Assembly: GCF_027942865.1 (NCBI RefSeq)
Contig: NC_134519.1
Span: 22,850,248 to 22,914,247 of the forward strand
Length of the DNA: 64,000 bases
Direction of reading: 5' to 3'
Source: Odontesthes bonariensis
Lineage: Eukaryota; Chordata; Actinopteri; Atheriniformes; Atherinopsidae
The notes beneath the pieces were generated by a model. It searched no databases and was not told the origin of the DNA. It was given only the letters and a program-made list of their open reading frames with translations. Below are positions 26,501 to 37,765 of the stretch, one piece after another. The translations under genes were made by a program, and so were the position numbers. Within the stretch, counting starts at the first letter, position 1, and each line of letters begins with the position of its first letter.

Positions 26501-29500
26501 TCATCTCCCTGGCAAGTTTGAGGAGAGGGTTTTGAAGAAGATCCGGCGGAAAATCCGCAACAAACACTCGGCTCAAGAAAGCAGGAAGAAGAAGAGGGAA
26601 TATGTTGACAGTCTGGAAGGAAGGTAGGAGCCATTCGCTCAACACGTTATCTCTGCTTACTTTGGCAAAGAAATGTCCTTTTAACCAGAGTAGATTGTTT
26701 GTGCTCTGAAACGTCTATTTACTTGATTGACTTAAACAGACAGGTTTTAAAGGGGTAAATATCTATTTAACTATGTTCTATCTTCATTGTTAAAGCAATT
26801 TTTGATGAAAGTCTTTTCATCCACTCAAAAAAATTAAATATCTTACTCAGAGGAGACTCTAAATTCACTAAAACTCACAGAACTCTTGGTTTGTTTGGAA
26901 TAGAGGGTCAAAGAGGTGAGCGGCGGTTGTTGTTATGGCAAACAATTACAAGAGATAAACGTGAATTAATATCTTTGCTGTAACACAGAGGTAACAGGCA
27001 GTTACCACTGAGGCCAAAATACATGTGCCTTGCAGGTCAGTACTTTATCTATAAGGTAATAATAAAGGTAATAAATCAAGTTTTTTACAGGCAGATTCAT
27101 ATTTGTGCTCCTGTAAATTGCTAGAGGATGAACATATTTTAAATTCTGTTGAGGTTTTTTTGGTGCTCCAGTCCAGTCTGAAAATATTGATCGAATTACA
27201 TAAATAAATCAGGACAGATACACATTATTGCCTTTAATTGAAATTCTGACAGAGGTGAGGGTAAGAAATAGTTGAAGGCATTCTAACACATCCACTTAAT
27301 TTCTTTTTACCCAAACTGAGTAAATCCCTCCTCAGCTTCTTTTGTCTCTAATCTGGGGTCGGTTGAATAGAAACCGTTCAGAAAAAAACGTGGAGTTATC
27401 TCACCTTCCTGAATGTGGGGCTCAGCTTCTGTTCCTGACGTGCTTCCAAGGAGTTGGGCCGTTTTTTTGTAACCCAGCTGCTACAATTCAAATGATGGTT
27501 GACAAATACATGCATATACTATCTACCTTGTCAATATGGTAGACTTGAGTTACACAACCAATTTGGCTGCCCTACTTTTCGAGAATCAGACCATCCTCTG
27601 TGTGCAGTCATGGTAAAAGTTCAGGACGTTTGGATGTCTTAATGGACCCGTTACTGTGGAGGAACTGTGGACTGTCTCATCTGGTGAAACAGTTCAAGTT
27701 TTCTCTTCACCCATGAAATTGTTTTAGGAGTTATTAATCTTAAATCCAATAGAATTATCTGAGCACACAATTCACCTGGTTGCAGATTTCTTTCTATTTA
27801 ACACAAAGTCAAGCAAAAAATGTATCCAGTTTATCCAGTTTCTCCGAAGTGCTACAGAAGGCCTCCACTGACCAGCGGGCTGCACATTAATATTACATAA
27901 TATTATCTATGTGGTAGAATCAACCCAACCATTGAATTGAATATTCAGCACACCTATGATGAACTGAGCACGGGGTTGGCCCAATGGGTTCCCTGCAGTG
28001 TGTTTGAAAAGTATCTAATGTGGGCAATGTGTACTATATTATAATAGCCAGCGGCACAACAGAGCTTATAAGCCGCTCTGTGTGACGGCTACAGCAAGGT
28101 TCAAGGGAAATCTAAAGACCATACAGCACGACTCATCAGGAGCACATAGGGTTTTGCCAAGATGAATCTCATTTTAGTCTTCCTCTTCCCTCTCTATCCC
28201 CAGGCTGTGCAGCATGAGTCTCACCATGCAGGCAGCCAGCAAATTTGTCACTAGTTCTGCCTGCCTCCCACATGTTGGCTCTTTCAGCCCATCACACCTC
28301 CACAAACAATGCGGCGTCGTAGAGCGGGCAGATAAATGTACCTGTATTTCCCCAAATCCCATCTTTTTTTTTTCCATTTCCTACCAAGTTTATTGTTCAT
28401 CAACCCCACCTCACCCAGGTTATTTGTACGGTGTGTATCTCACACTACTGGACTGTTATGAAGCCTGTGGTTTCCCTTTCATCTTAGTAAAGGCAGGCTG
28501 TGAGAGTGTATTGATGTGTTGTGACTACAGGGGTAGCTAAATGAATGCAGGGACAAACATCAATGTACCTTTATTTCATGTTCTAAATGTGAGAAAACAA
28601 TTATGCATTTCAATCTTTTGTTCATCCATCTAATAATGGATAGTGTTCAAAGGAAAGCTGAATTGATGCTTTTTGAAAATCATTAATAGTATGTTATTAA
28701 GATCTCCTTCAAGCACAAGCTCTGTTGTCTCCTGATAACAAAAGTTTCATGATAGGCTGAGATTGTCACTCCGATTGAGCACAGTCAGCATTCGCTGGTA
28801 ATTAAACCAGCTGCAAGTGGAGCGTATCACCATAGAGAGTTATTACAAGTTGAAGGCTATAATGAAGGACGACTCAGTAAACAAATGGAGGGCAAGAGAA
28901 AAGAAGGACTCACTGGGTAGGAAAGTCTGAGTGATAAAAGCCAGCAGACGGGAAATTGGCAGAGGGGAAGCAGTAAAGCATCCTACAATGATGCTGATTG
29001 ATCTCCTTTCTTTATTTAATCTCCTGTATGTTTTCACTCTTTCTCCCACCTGCCTTTTTCTGCAGGATGTCTGCATGTAGTGCTCACAACCTGGAGCTGC
29101 AGAGAAAGATTCAGCAGTTGGAGGACACCAACAAGTGAGTCATCACATGAACACACAAAGGCTGAAATCAACGATTATTGTAATCAGTTGATTGACACAG
29201 ATGAATAGTTTTTTAGTACGAAAGAAAACAGTGGAAAATTGATAAATGATTTTTTTTTTAAACTTCTTTTGTCTGAACAACAGAGTAGAGCTGAAAACAA
29301 AAGAAAAAGACACATTTCCACAAAACAAAAACTGGAACCGGCGAGTGTGTTCCTTTCATCTGAATGAAGTGTTTCTCAGTTTCACTTTATCATCACAGAT
29401 ATTGGCTAATAGTTTGATGCACGCCGCAAAGTCAAAACTTACCATTTCTCTACCAAAGGAGCCCAGAGTTTACACCTGCTCTTTTAGTGTTATTCTGTGA

Positions 29501-31237
29501 GGAACCTGCAGGGTTTTGTGAGGTATTGAGTTACATCAAACCATGATGGTCTTTAACCCCGTCATTTTGGTGCGTTAACATAACTACCAAGTGAGAATGA
29601 AAGTTAAAACAACAGTGGAGTTCATGACAATAGAGTTATCTGATGGAGAAAGGTTTTACATATCAGGACATGGTTGTTCATTTGAGGTTGTATTCATCTA
29701 CTTCTAAGACCTGGTGAGATATTTTTTTTTTAATTGTATGTTGATATGCTTTTTGAATAGCATGTACTTTCTTTTTTACATGACTGTATATGCAGTCTAT
29801 GGCCAGAGAAGTAATTGTCTTGGTTATACTGATGAAGAAACATAAAAAAATAAATGACCCCTTACAGCAAAAGTTGAACATATTCTTTATAGAAATTTGC
29901 TGAACATTTACTGAAGCAAGCCTGGATTATTGCACCATTCAGATATTGATCAAACAGTTTTCCAGAAATAAACCCAACAAAACTCTCTCAATATGTTTTG
30001 TTGAGTTTATGTCAATCCTTAATTTATTTTGACTCTGGTATTTGTCTGTATGTATGTGGTGCAACGTCTGTAATTATCTGAGTCGTGTTTTTGTTTCTCT
30101 TTTGTCACCCTGCTGTGAGTTTGGACCATGTCAGTGTTTTGCTGATCCAAATTCAGATGGCCTCAGGTTCTCACCTTGGGAAAAAAATGCATGAAAAAAA
30201 ATCATGCATTCCTCATTATGTTGGTGTAAAATTACCAGACGAAAGATTTGAAAAAGAAAGCAATCCTCATGTTGCTTTCCTACCTATGCTGGGGGAAGAA
30301 GCCAGAATCCCATTCTTTCCCTGTAGCATTCTGCTCCTTTTCTTTTTGCTTCAGTTGCAAAAGATCCCAAATGCTGCAAAAAGATGCTTGTATTTCATCT
30401 GTCGGCCTCTTGTGAAACTTTGTAAATATCTCTTATCTTTTTGCCTCTCATTGTACTGCAGTGCTCTGCTGGAGCAGCTTAGGCGGCTACAGGCTCTCTT
30501 CCCTAATAGCTCCCGCAAAGCAACAACCAGAGGAACCTGCATCTTGGTGAGATACATTCCACTTTGTTACTGCCATTCACACCGGTGGGAAAGTGTTTAG
30601 ACGCATTGCATCCTTTCTAACAAATGCAGAAGCAGTAGATATTTCATAGAAAAGGCATAATTAATACAGCTCGATATCCTACTACAAAGACTGCTGCTGT
30701 ATCAATGCTCATCTTTTCTTCAAGATGCTATGTAAGTCATCCCCAATAAGTCCCTTTCATTCTGCCCCCGTGTGTTTATTAATATCCTTCTCATTTGTGT
30801 TTTCTCCGCTTGGCCCCTTTTCATCCTGCCATCTGTATTTGTGTCCAGGTTTTGCTGCTCTCCTTCTCTCTGCTCATTTCCTCAAATCTTCAGCCCAACC
30901 CTTACAACCAACAGAGACAGGCAGAGTATACAGAGACCAAAGGTCTGTAGACAGTACACACATTTCCATTTTCATCACTCATGTACATCCGCAAACACAC
31001 ACTCGCTCATCTCCGACATGTCTCTGCCTTTCAGTGTCGTCTCGCTCGCTGCAGTCGGTGGATGAAGCAAGAGACGTCCCTCCTCCCTCTCTTCCCTGCC
31101 CCTCTATCTTCAGGGGCTTTGAAGCCCTGACAGGCCTGACAGAGAAGCTACAGGCCTGGGCAGAGCTCCCCTCCTCTCACCAGCAGGATCACAGGGACAA
31201 GGATAATTACTGGCCTCACCCGAGGAGAAAGATGTAG
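23506..31237 (+). CDS. creb3l3: CREB3-family ER-membrane bZIP transcription factor (CREB3L3/CREBH-like)
   Basis: Nine coding exons, all GT-AG and phase-consistent: 23506-23592, 23917-24184, 25855-25985, 26210-26320, 26517-26623, 29066-29134, 30462-30546, 30849-30942 and 31035-31237. Together they encode 384 aa. The start is the first ATG of [10 protein letters not shown] in good Kozak context, 12 nt after an acceptor at 23493. Domains: acidic activation region (1-199, with ADDFLSALL and [15 protein letters not shown]); basic region [20 protein letters not shown] (from about 201); leucine zipper (about 235-286); a transmembrane segment [12 protein letters not shown] (from 287); and an 80-residue luminal tail. 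CREB3L3 is anchored in the ER, is cut in the Golgi by S1P/S2P, and then drives liver lipid, iron and acute-phase genes. Human CREB3L3 is longer (461 aa); the difference lies in the activation and luminal regions. The family is certain; the L3 call also rests on adjacency to sirt6. Confidence 0.9.
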
Positions 31238-34200
31238 CAAAGGAGTGTCGACATGCTTGCAAGTGCATCATCCAAGTGAGCACTTTTGCTTTACAGCACT
31301 CCCACTGTTGAAGACCTGGTGGCTCTCCAAAGCACAAACATCCAACCAGAAGACGCTGCTTCTAACCAAATTTCCCTCTCTGAAGTATGGTCAGTGAGGA
31401 GGTCATCCACACAGGTGTTGGTAAATTTTCGTTTTGCTTTGGGAAAAAGCCCAGTGGATCATTTATCACCTTTATTGCCAAAGTTTTATTTAAACATAAC
31501 AGATCTGTAAAATAAACCCCAAGTATATGTTCGCTACTGTATCCTGTTATTCTCTTAAATGTAAATAGCTAAGAATGACAAGAATAATTTGAAGTGTTTT
31601 TTTTTATAACAAGTGAGTGAAATGTTGAGGAGCCCGAATGAAACATTTTTCTCAAGTAAATGTTGGAATCACCTTAAAGTTTTTTTTATTCTTCAATGAT
31701 GCCATATACAGTGGAAGCAATTCACTTAAGGCCTATTTATATTTGGCCTATTTAATGTGCCAGCTGGCCATTAGAGAGACTGGGCATTTGTTTTAACAGG
31801 ACTGGGGTGAAAACCAGACATATGAAGGAACTGGCATGCTGGTCACTGTTTTAAACTGTTTTGAAGTTTTGGTGTTCATTATGTGTGTATGCAAGCGCAT
31901 TTACAGTGCTGACAGTTCTTCTCTCACTGAATGCTAGAGCCTTAAAGAGCATTTTCATTGTGTGGCATTAATAATTGCCAATACCATTATTCAAGCAGAA
32001 AAAGTGAAAATAAAGCAGGGCAGATTTTGCCTGCAGCCTCAAACCATGAGATGCGTTTTGTTCTGAAGACAGTTGGAGGTGAACTATGATCAAGGCAGCG
32101 AACAAATATCCACAGATTGCTTGTATTTCTGTCTTTACATGCAAAAAAAAGTGCTGAGCACCAAGCAACGTCAGCAGTCTACTGTCATATTGTTGTGAAT
32201 CTTCATACTCAGTGTGTGTGTGTTTGAGTGAGAGCTATGCCCCTCATTTTGAAGGCAGGTTCTGATGGAAAAACATATTGAGAGAGCAACAATCATTGGG
32301 AAAACTCCATCACTCTGCACCACAGCATCAACTAATAGCAACATAATGGTTTTACCTTTCGGCTCAATCCCTAATCAGTACATACTGTGTATGCAGCACA
32401 CTACTAGAATGAGGCGCACAATGTGGAAGATAGTGATTTGTTGTTTCGTCTCTTTGTTTCTTCCATCTCACCTGCTCTTCATCCCTTTTTATGTCACCTT
32501 TTCCTGCTGTCAAACCCACCTGTTTTGTGATTCTGATGTTCTTACTCTAGTCCAAGGATTTTCCAACACAATCTCACGACAGGTCGTAAAACATGTATTT
32601 TAGTCCTTATTAATAAAGTCAACTGAACTGAACTGAACTAGAAGAAAAAAAAAAAAAAAGATAAAAAATGGTACAATAGCTAAGTTTCCATCCTTGGGTG
32701 GTCTCAACTGTCTCAACTGGGGGGTGGGGGGTATACTATTGTATACAGTTGTTGTGATGGTATACTATTCAACATGTGGACAAATGTTTTGATTTGACCA
32801 TTCCTGGTGAAACTGCTGGATCTTCTTCCCTCTTGTTTGAGACAAATTAGCCTTACCCCTTTTATCTAAATCTCATCTTCTCCACCATTTCAAGATGTCC
32901 AAAACGTTTGATTCAGAATCTCAGTCCTCTGCCAGCTTATCCACCTCTTGAATAGAGGTGTCCTCTCCTATCCACATTCTTTGTTCATGTCGCCACTCCA
33001 CTGTGATGATCCATTGGAGCATAGTCATCAAAAAACGCTGCGCTTCACTAAACTTGATCTCTTCTTATTGACCTGTAAACGGTGGAAGTTCGGCTAAGAG
33101 CAGTCCCACTTCTAAATTTTTACTTCCAAACCGCATGTGTTGATGTTTCCCTGAAATACATGACAAACTGCTGGAGGCACCGTGGCAGCATATTTGATAA
33201 GACATGTGTGACTTTGGAGGATTTACACACACGTTATACACTTGATGGGTATTAAACAGGTGACGTTAAGATTTTCTTTCCGAGATTGAATTTAAAAGGC
33301 GAGCAGTCATGCTTGCTCTGATAGCCTTTAAGCTAAATGTTAGTATGACAGCATTAACTAACAATTAACAGCTGGAAGAATTTGAACTTACAGCTTCAGC
33401 GTTTTAAAAATCCTGTCTGTTTTCCTCATAATAATCCTCTCTCGGGTGCAGCTGCTCAGGTTGAGAGCTGCGAATGTGTACTTAACAATTTAAAGAAATA
33501 ACGATTTCAGACTTTCTGAACCAAAAATACAAGTGCACTATCCGCTAGCTTGGAGTCATAAATGAATTATTGATCAGACAGCATCAAGCAGTGTGTGGTG
33601 TTGTAGTGATAGGGAGGCAGATGGAAATTCACTTCGAAAATTGATCACGTCAGGTTTGAATTAAAGTGCTGTTACCTGAGGATGATAACATGCTACGGAG
33701 AAAAATATATCATATCATTATCTTTGCAAAGTTTGTCCATTTCGGGGGCTCATTAGAGCAAGCAACAACAGAACGAAATAGCAGAATATCACAATATCGC
33801 AATAACAAGCCGGAGACTAACAAGATTTTGCCATACATTTTTCTTTGTGTGGATGTGTTAGCACGCAGCAACCTTCAGGGAGCCTTCAGGGAAAACTTAC
33901 CGGACATTCTCTTAAAGTTGTTTTGTAAAACCTTTTAGAGATCTTTTTGGAAACTCTAAAGGTTGTTATTCTTTAGAGGTCATACACAGAACTGTCCCAG
34001 AAAATTTGTGAACTCTCATATACCTTTTGGGAAAAAAAACTGCCTTGATATTATCCTTATAAAGCAGGAGGTAGAATGTTGTGTTTGTAGAAAACAAGCA
34101 AATTGCATTGATATGAAATGGGGCATTTTTGGAGAAAACGATGCCCTCACTGTCGCTCCATAAGACTTTATAGGGCAGCTCATTATGAACTATTGCCACA

Positions 34201-35084
34201 TACGCATTGAAATAATGTTCATGACTTTCTCAGCTGTAAGATTCTTTGCACTGTGATGCTGAGACAACCATTCAGAGTGTCTGCTCTATGCTCTGATAAC
34301 CAAAGTCAGGCAGTGAATGTCCTTGGCCAGTTAAGACTCTGTCTGACTAACAGTCTTTAAAGCTTTCAGAGCCAACAGTTGTCTCATTTGGAACAATCTT
34401 AACATCGAGAACTGTTTTCAGAAGGGGTGCAGCTCGTTCCAGAGCACCCTCATTCATTATCATCTTATCTACGGCAATTTTTTCACCCCCTGTGTATTTC
34501 TTTGATGACACGATCCGTGTATTTTCCCCTAGACCAAGAGAAACATCCGTTGTCACATTAACACAAACAGAAATGTACCTGTTATCTCACACGTACAAAA
34601 AAAAAACTGATGGAAATTAACGTCAACATCTTTAAGCATCTTGTAAATCTCCAGCAGAATGTAAATCAACTGCTTTGCAGAGAGAGACCAGGCCGAATGC
34701 CAATCACATTTCCATCAATTTCAATATTGGGTTAGCAAGAAAGCAAATTTCTGTTATATTCATTTGAATTTGTGCAAATATTTGTATGTGTATCTCAAAT
34801 TAATTCTTTGTGGCATAGCAATGAAAATGAATGTCCTTCTACTCTACTTCTACTAGCTTTGTGGTGACAGAACTTGCAGCAAAACTTGTTAAGATCTTGG
34901 ACAAATTCTCAAATGGTGTTCAAATTTAAAAATGACTTGTTGTAATGATTAGATATTATGTAAGCAACATATATTATACCTGATGAAGCTGTTTGAGAAA
35001 ATGGTTTTAAATGTCAGGACATAGTAAAAAAAATAAATAAAATTACCCGGATCTTACCTGACCTTGGAAAAAAAGTTTAAAAAA
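31238..35084. other. creb3l3 3' UTR and intergenic region
   Basis: AATAAA at 31511-31516 is a likely creb3l3 poly(A) signal. A LINE 3' tail sits near 32640. The rest is AT-rich with no recognisable exon. An open frame at 34347-34556 (minus) has no family I recognise and lacks supporting splice sites. Confidence 0.45.
32560..32660 (+). repeat. LINE-type 3' tail
   Basis: ATTAATAAAGTCAACTGAAC, then (TGAAC)n and an A-run: an AATAAA followed by a short tandem repeat, as at the 3' ends of fish LINEs. No coding part is recognisable upstream. Confidence 0.45.
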
Positions 35085-35450
35085 TACAGCTTTAGGTGAA
35101 CAACAAAACACGATATATTACTAGTCTATAGTGATTCAACAAAAAGTAAGCCAAAATGCAGAATCAGTGTGTGGAAATCTAAGTACATTAATACTGCTTC
35201 AGTGGGCATTCAACAATTTGGAGTCCAGAATTCTACAATGAGAAAGATTATTCACAAGAAGAAAAGATTTATAACTGCTGTTGATGGACATCCCAGTAAG
35301 TTTCCTCAAAGGTAAGACCGTGCAGGGAAATTAAAAAACAAGAACAAAGCTCTCAGGGATTCCTCTAGGTCCCTAAGAAAGCCTGAAAGCTGCATCAGTC
35401 CTGTGATGAAAATCATTTTAGATGAACCAGCTCATTTAGGAATGGGAACT
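35085..35450 (+). mobile_element. Tc1/mariner transposase N-terminal remnant
   Basis: The + strand around 35240-35340 reads MRKIIHKKKRF, then GHPSKFPQR followed by a stop. This resembles the Tc1 helix-turn-helix region (pattern KWK.FKT...GRPSKFTPRSDRA). Downstream GTGCAGGGAAATTAAAAA also fits. No catalytic domain follows, so it is a 3'-truncated fossil just upstream of the rxfp3 promoter. Confidence 0.5.
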
Positions 35451-35489
35451 CAATGACAAAAAGTTCCACTGGAATTTATCGAATAGTAT

Positions 35490-35560
35490 TTGGAGCCCTG
35501 TGAGGGACTGGCGATCTGTTCAAGGTATACCCTGCCTTTCGTCCAATGGCATGGTGGTAT
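35490..35560 (+). repeat. fragment of a dispersed fish repeat
   Basis: GCCCTGTGAGGGACTGGCGA and TGTTCAAGGTATACCCTGCC match, with substitutions, the common block also seen reversed at 17200. Confidence 0.55.
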
Positions 35561-35882
35561 GCTATGAAATGGTATGGAAAATAGATGTGTGGTGGTATTT
35601 GGACATAAAACGAGAGAAACTGATAAACTGGTTACATTATAAAAAAATAAAAAAAAACTCAATAAATGAAATGCACGAACATAGGTTTTATGTGTTTTTT
35701 TTTTTAGCCATATCTGACGCGACAGGACTTTTAGTGTAAACAGAAAATAACCTAAAAGTTTTGAGACAATCTTATAGTCCCTTTAGTGTATTTACTCTAA
35801 TAACGATAAATGCGTATTGACACTGGATGAACTGTGCGCACCCACAGGGCGCCGTCAAGTGGTGAACTGGGAGCCCAGCGAG

Positions 35883-35890
35883 TATAAAAG
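35883..35890 (+). promoter_or_regulatory. TATA box of the rxfp3-type gene
   Basis: TATAAAAG lies in a locally GC-rich stretch. It is followed 21-27 bases later by TCACATT (35911-35917), which fits an initiator. The first coding ATG is 320 bases downstream. Confidence 0.6.
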
Positions 35891-35923
35891 CCCTGAGTCC
35901 GTGGGTGCTCTCACATTCACAGG

Positions 35924-35998
35924 ATGGAGAGGCAGATGCATCGTGTCAGACTCACGGCTAAACGCGCTAAAGTAGGGAATGATCAGCTCTCCTATTGA
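35924..35998 (+). CDS. upstream ORF in the rxfp3-type 5' leader (24 codons)
   Basis: An ATG in strong context (AGGATGG) lies just after the predicted start site. It opens a 24-codon frame beginning MERQMHRV and ending at TGA 35998. A second in-frame ATG follows at codon 5. It ends 209 bases before the receptor ATG and could lower receptor translation. This assumes no intron in the leader. Confidence 0.35.
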   Translation: MERQMHRVRLTAKRAKVGNDQLSY

Positions 35999-36207
35999 AA
36001 TCTTGTCATTTTCAGTTTTGAGCAATAACTACATACGAGTAGGGACACGTCATGCATCTTTGAGGTATTGAACAATAAAAACAGGACGAGAAGGATGGGG
36101 ATTTTTTCATTTAAACCTCTGCATTCTCAGTTTGGAAGTTAAACTTGCAAAAGAGTAAGAACCGGGATCTTATTTTAAAAACTAAGTCGGTTTTGCTCTG
36201 CGCAGTA

Positions 36208-37765
36208 ATGCAGGGCAACAGCAGCTCGGGACCCATGACCGCGCTGAGTGCGTGCGGAGGAGAGGAGGATAAAATATCCGAGCTGGTCAGTCCCTCAGGA
36301 GCAGCTTCCAACCTGCCAGGTTTTAACCTTTCTCTCAACTGCTGGCTTCACATCCTTTCTAAAGAGTCCTCACTTGATCTGCACGGAGACAGCGCCAACT
36401 TGCCAGTAGGTTTAACTACCTTATTATCTAATTCCAGCTGGTTGAAATCAGAAATATGTGTCAGGCAGTACAGTAATAGAGTACAAGTATTTTTTTGCTC
36501 TAAGAAAATTCCAGCATGCGTTCTTATTTTTCCTTTTAATCTCTTTGTGCGCACTTTCGAGTCAATTTACAGAAAACATCAGAGAACAGTTTAATTAAAT
36601 CCAGGTCTGTGTGTCTGACAGGTGCGTGTTGTCATTGCTCTGGTCTACCTGGTGGTGTGTGTCCTGGGGCTTGTGGGTAACCTCCTCGCCCTCTTCCTGC
36701 TCCACTCCCGCCGCCGGGGCCATCACCACTCCTCCATCGACTGCTTCGTGATGAGCCTGGCAATTACAGACCTCCAGTTTGTCCTCACCTTGCCCTTCTG
36801 GGCTGTGGACACGGTGTTGGACTTCCTTTGGCCCTTTGGCAGGGTCATGTGCAAGATTGTAAGCTCAGTCACCACCATGAACATGTACGCTAGCGTCTTC
36901 TTCCTCACTGCCATGAGCATCACCCGGTACCGCTCCATGGTAACCTCCCTGAAGATGAACAGCCCCAGGACCGACACTGCTCGAGCCAAGTGGGCCAGTT
37001 CTGCCATTTGGGTGGTGTCACTGGTGGCCACACTGCCTCATGCTTTCTACTCCACCACGGTTCAGGTTTGTTGAACTGATATTCAGTCATCAGTCCTGAT
37101 TTGCTTTCTGTTTAAGTGAGCATCCTTTAACGCAGTTGTTATGTTCACAGGTGTCTGCAGATGATGAGCTGTGCTTAGTTCGGTTCTCCGACTCCGACTC
37201 AGGTCACTGGGATCCCCAAGTCCTGCTTGGACTCTACCAAACACAGAAAGTCCTTCTGGGATTTATTGTTCCTCTGATTGTCATCTCCGTGTGCTACCTC
37301 CTCCTGTTGAGGTTCATCCTGAGCCGGCGCGTTGTAGGCAGTGTGGTGGGCAGCGATACTGGCATGGAGAAGTCAGAGTATGAAAAAGGACGACACCGCC
37401 GTCGATCCAAAGTCACCCGCTCTGTCACCATAGTAGTTTTGTCCTTTTTCATCTGCTGGCTGCCCAACCAGGCTCTTACCTTGTGGGGGGTTCTGATCAA
37501 GTTCGACTTGGTGCCCTTCAGTAAAGCCTTCTACAATGCCCAGGCCTACGCCTTTCCCCTGACTGTGTGTCTCGCCCACGCCAACAGCTGTCTCAACCCT
37601 GTGCTTTACTGCCTGATCCGAAAAGAGTACAGAGCAGGACTGAAGGAGCTTCTTCTGAGAGTTTCTCACTCCATCCGGAATGTTCTCTCACTGTCTCTAA
37701 GAGGAAGACAGGTAGAGGAAGCTCCACCCAACATGGTTGTGATGCAAAAGAACAGCAACATGTGA
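36208..37765 (+). CDS. rxfp3: relaxin-3/INSL5-type G-protein-coupled receptor (RXFP3 family)
   Basis: Three coding exons, 36208-36405, 36622-37065 and 37151-37765, join in phase 0 to give 418 aa. The extracellular N-terminus (about 66 aa) has glycosylation sites NSS (4) and NLS (40). Seven membrane segments follow: TM1 with GN (85-86), TM2 LAITD, VLTLPFWAVDTVLDF, TM3 MNMYASVFFLTAMSITRY (TRY in place of DRY), ELCLVRF in loop 2, KVLLGF at TM5, SVTIVVLSFFICWLPNQ in TM6, and NSCLNPVLYC (NPxxY) in TM7. These match vertebrate RXFP3, a Gi-coupled receptor for relaxin-3 in brain. Mammalian RXFP3 coding sequence is intronless, whereas this one is split. That and its location suggest a fish-retained RXFP3 paralogue (rxfp3-3 type). 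The start is the first in-frame ATG. Confidence 0.88.

Noticed and set aside
30725-31034. Reading the creb3l3 membrane exon straight through as one long frame
   Set aside because: The frame ignores splice phase. The exon 30849-30942 gives VLLLSFSLL with correct phase on both sides, matching the family membrane segment.
34347-34556. 69-codon minus-strand ORF with protein-like composition
   Set aside because: No recognised domain, no splice sites and no promoter. Length is within chance for this many bases.
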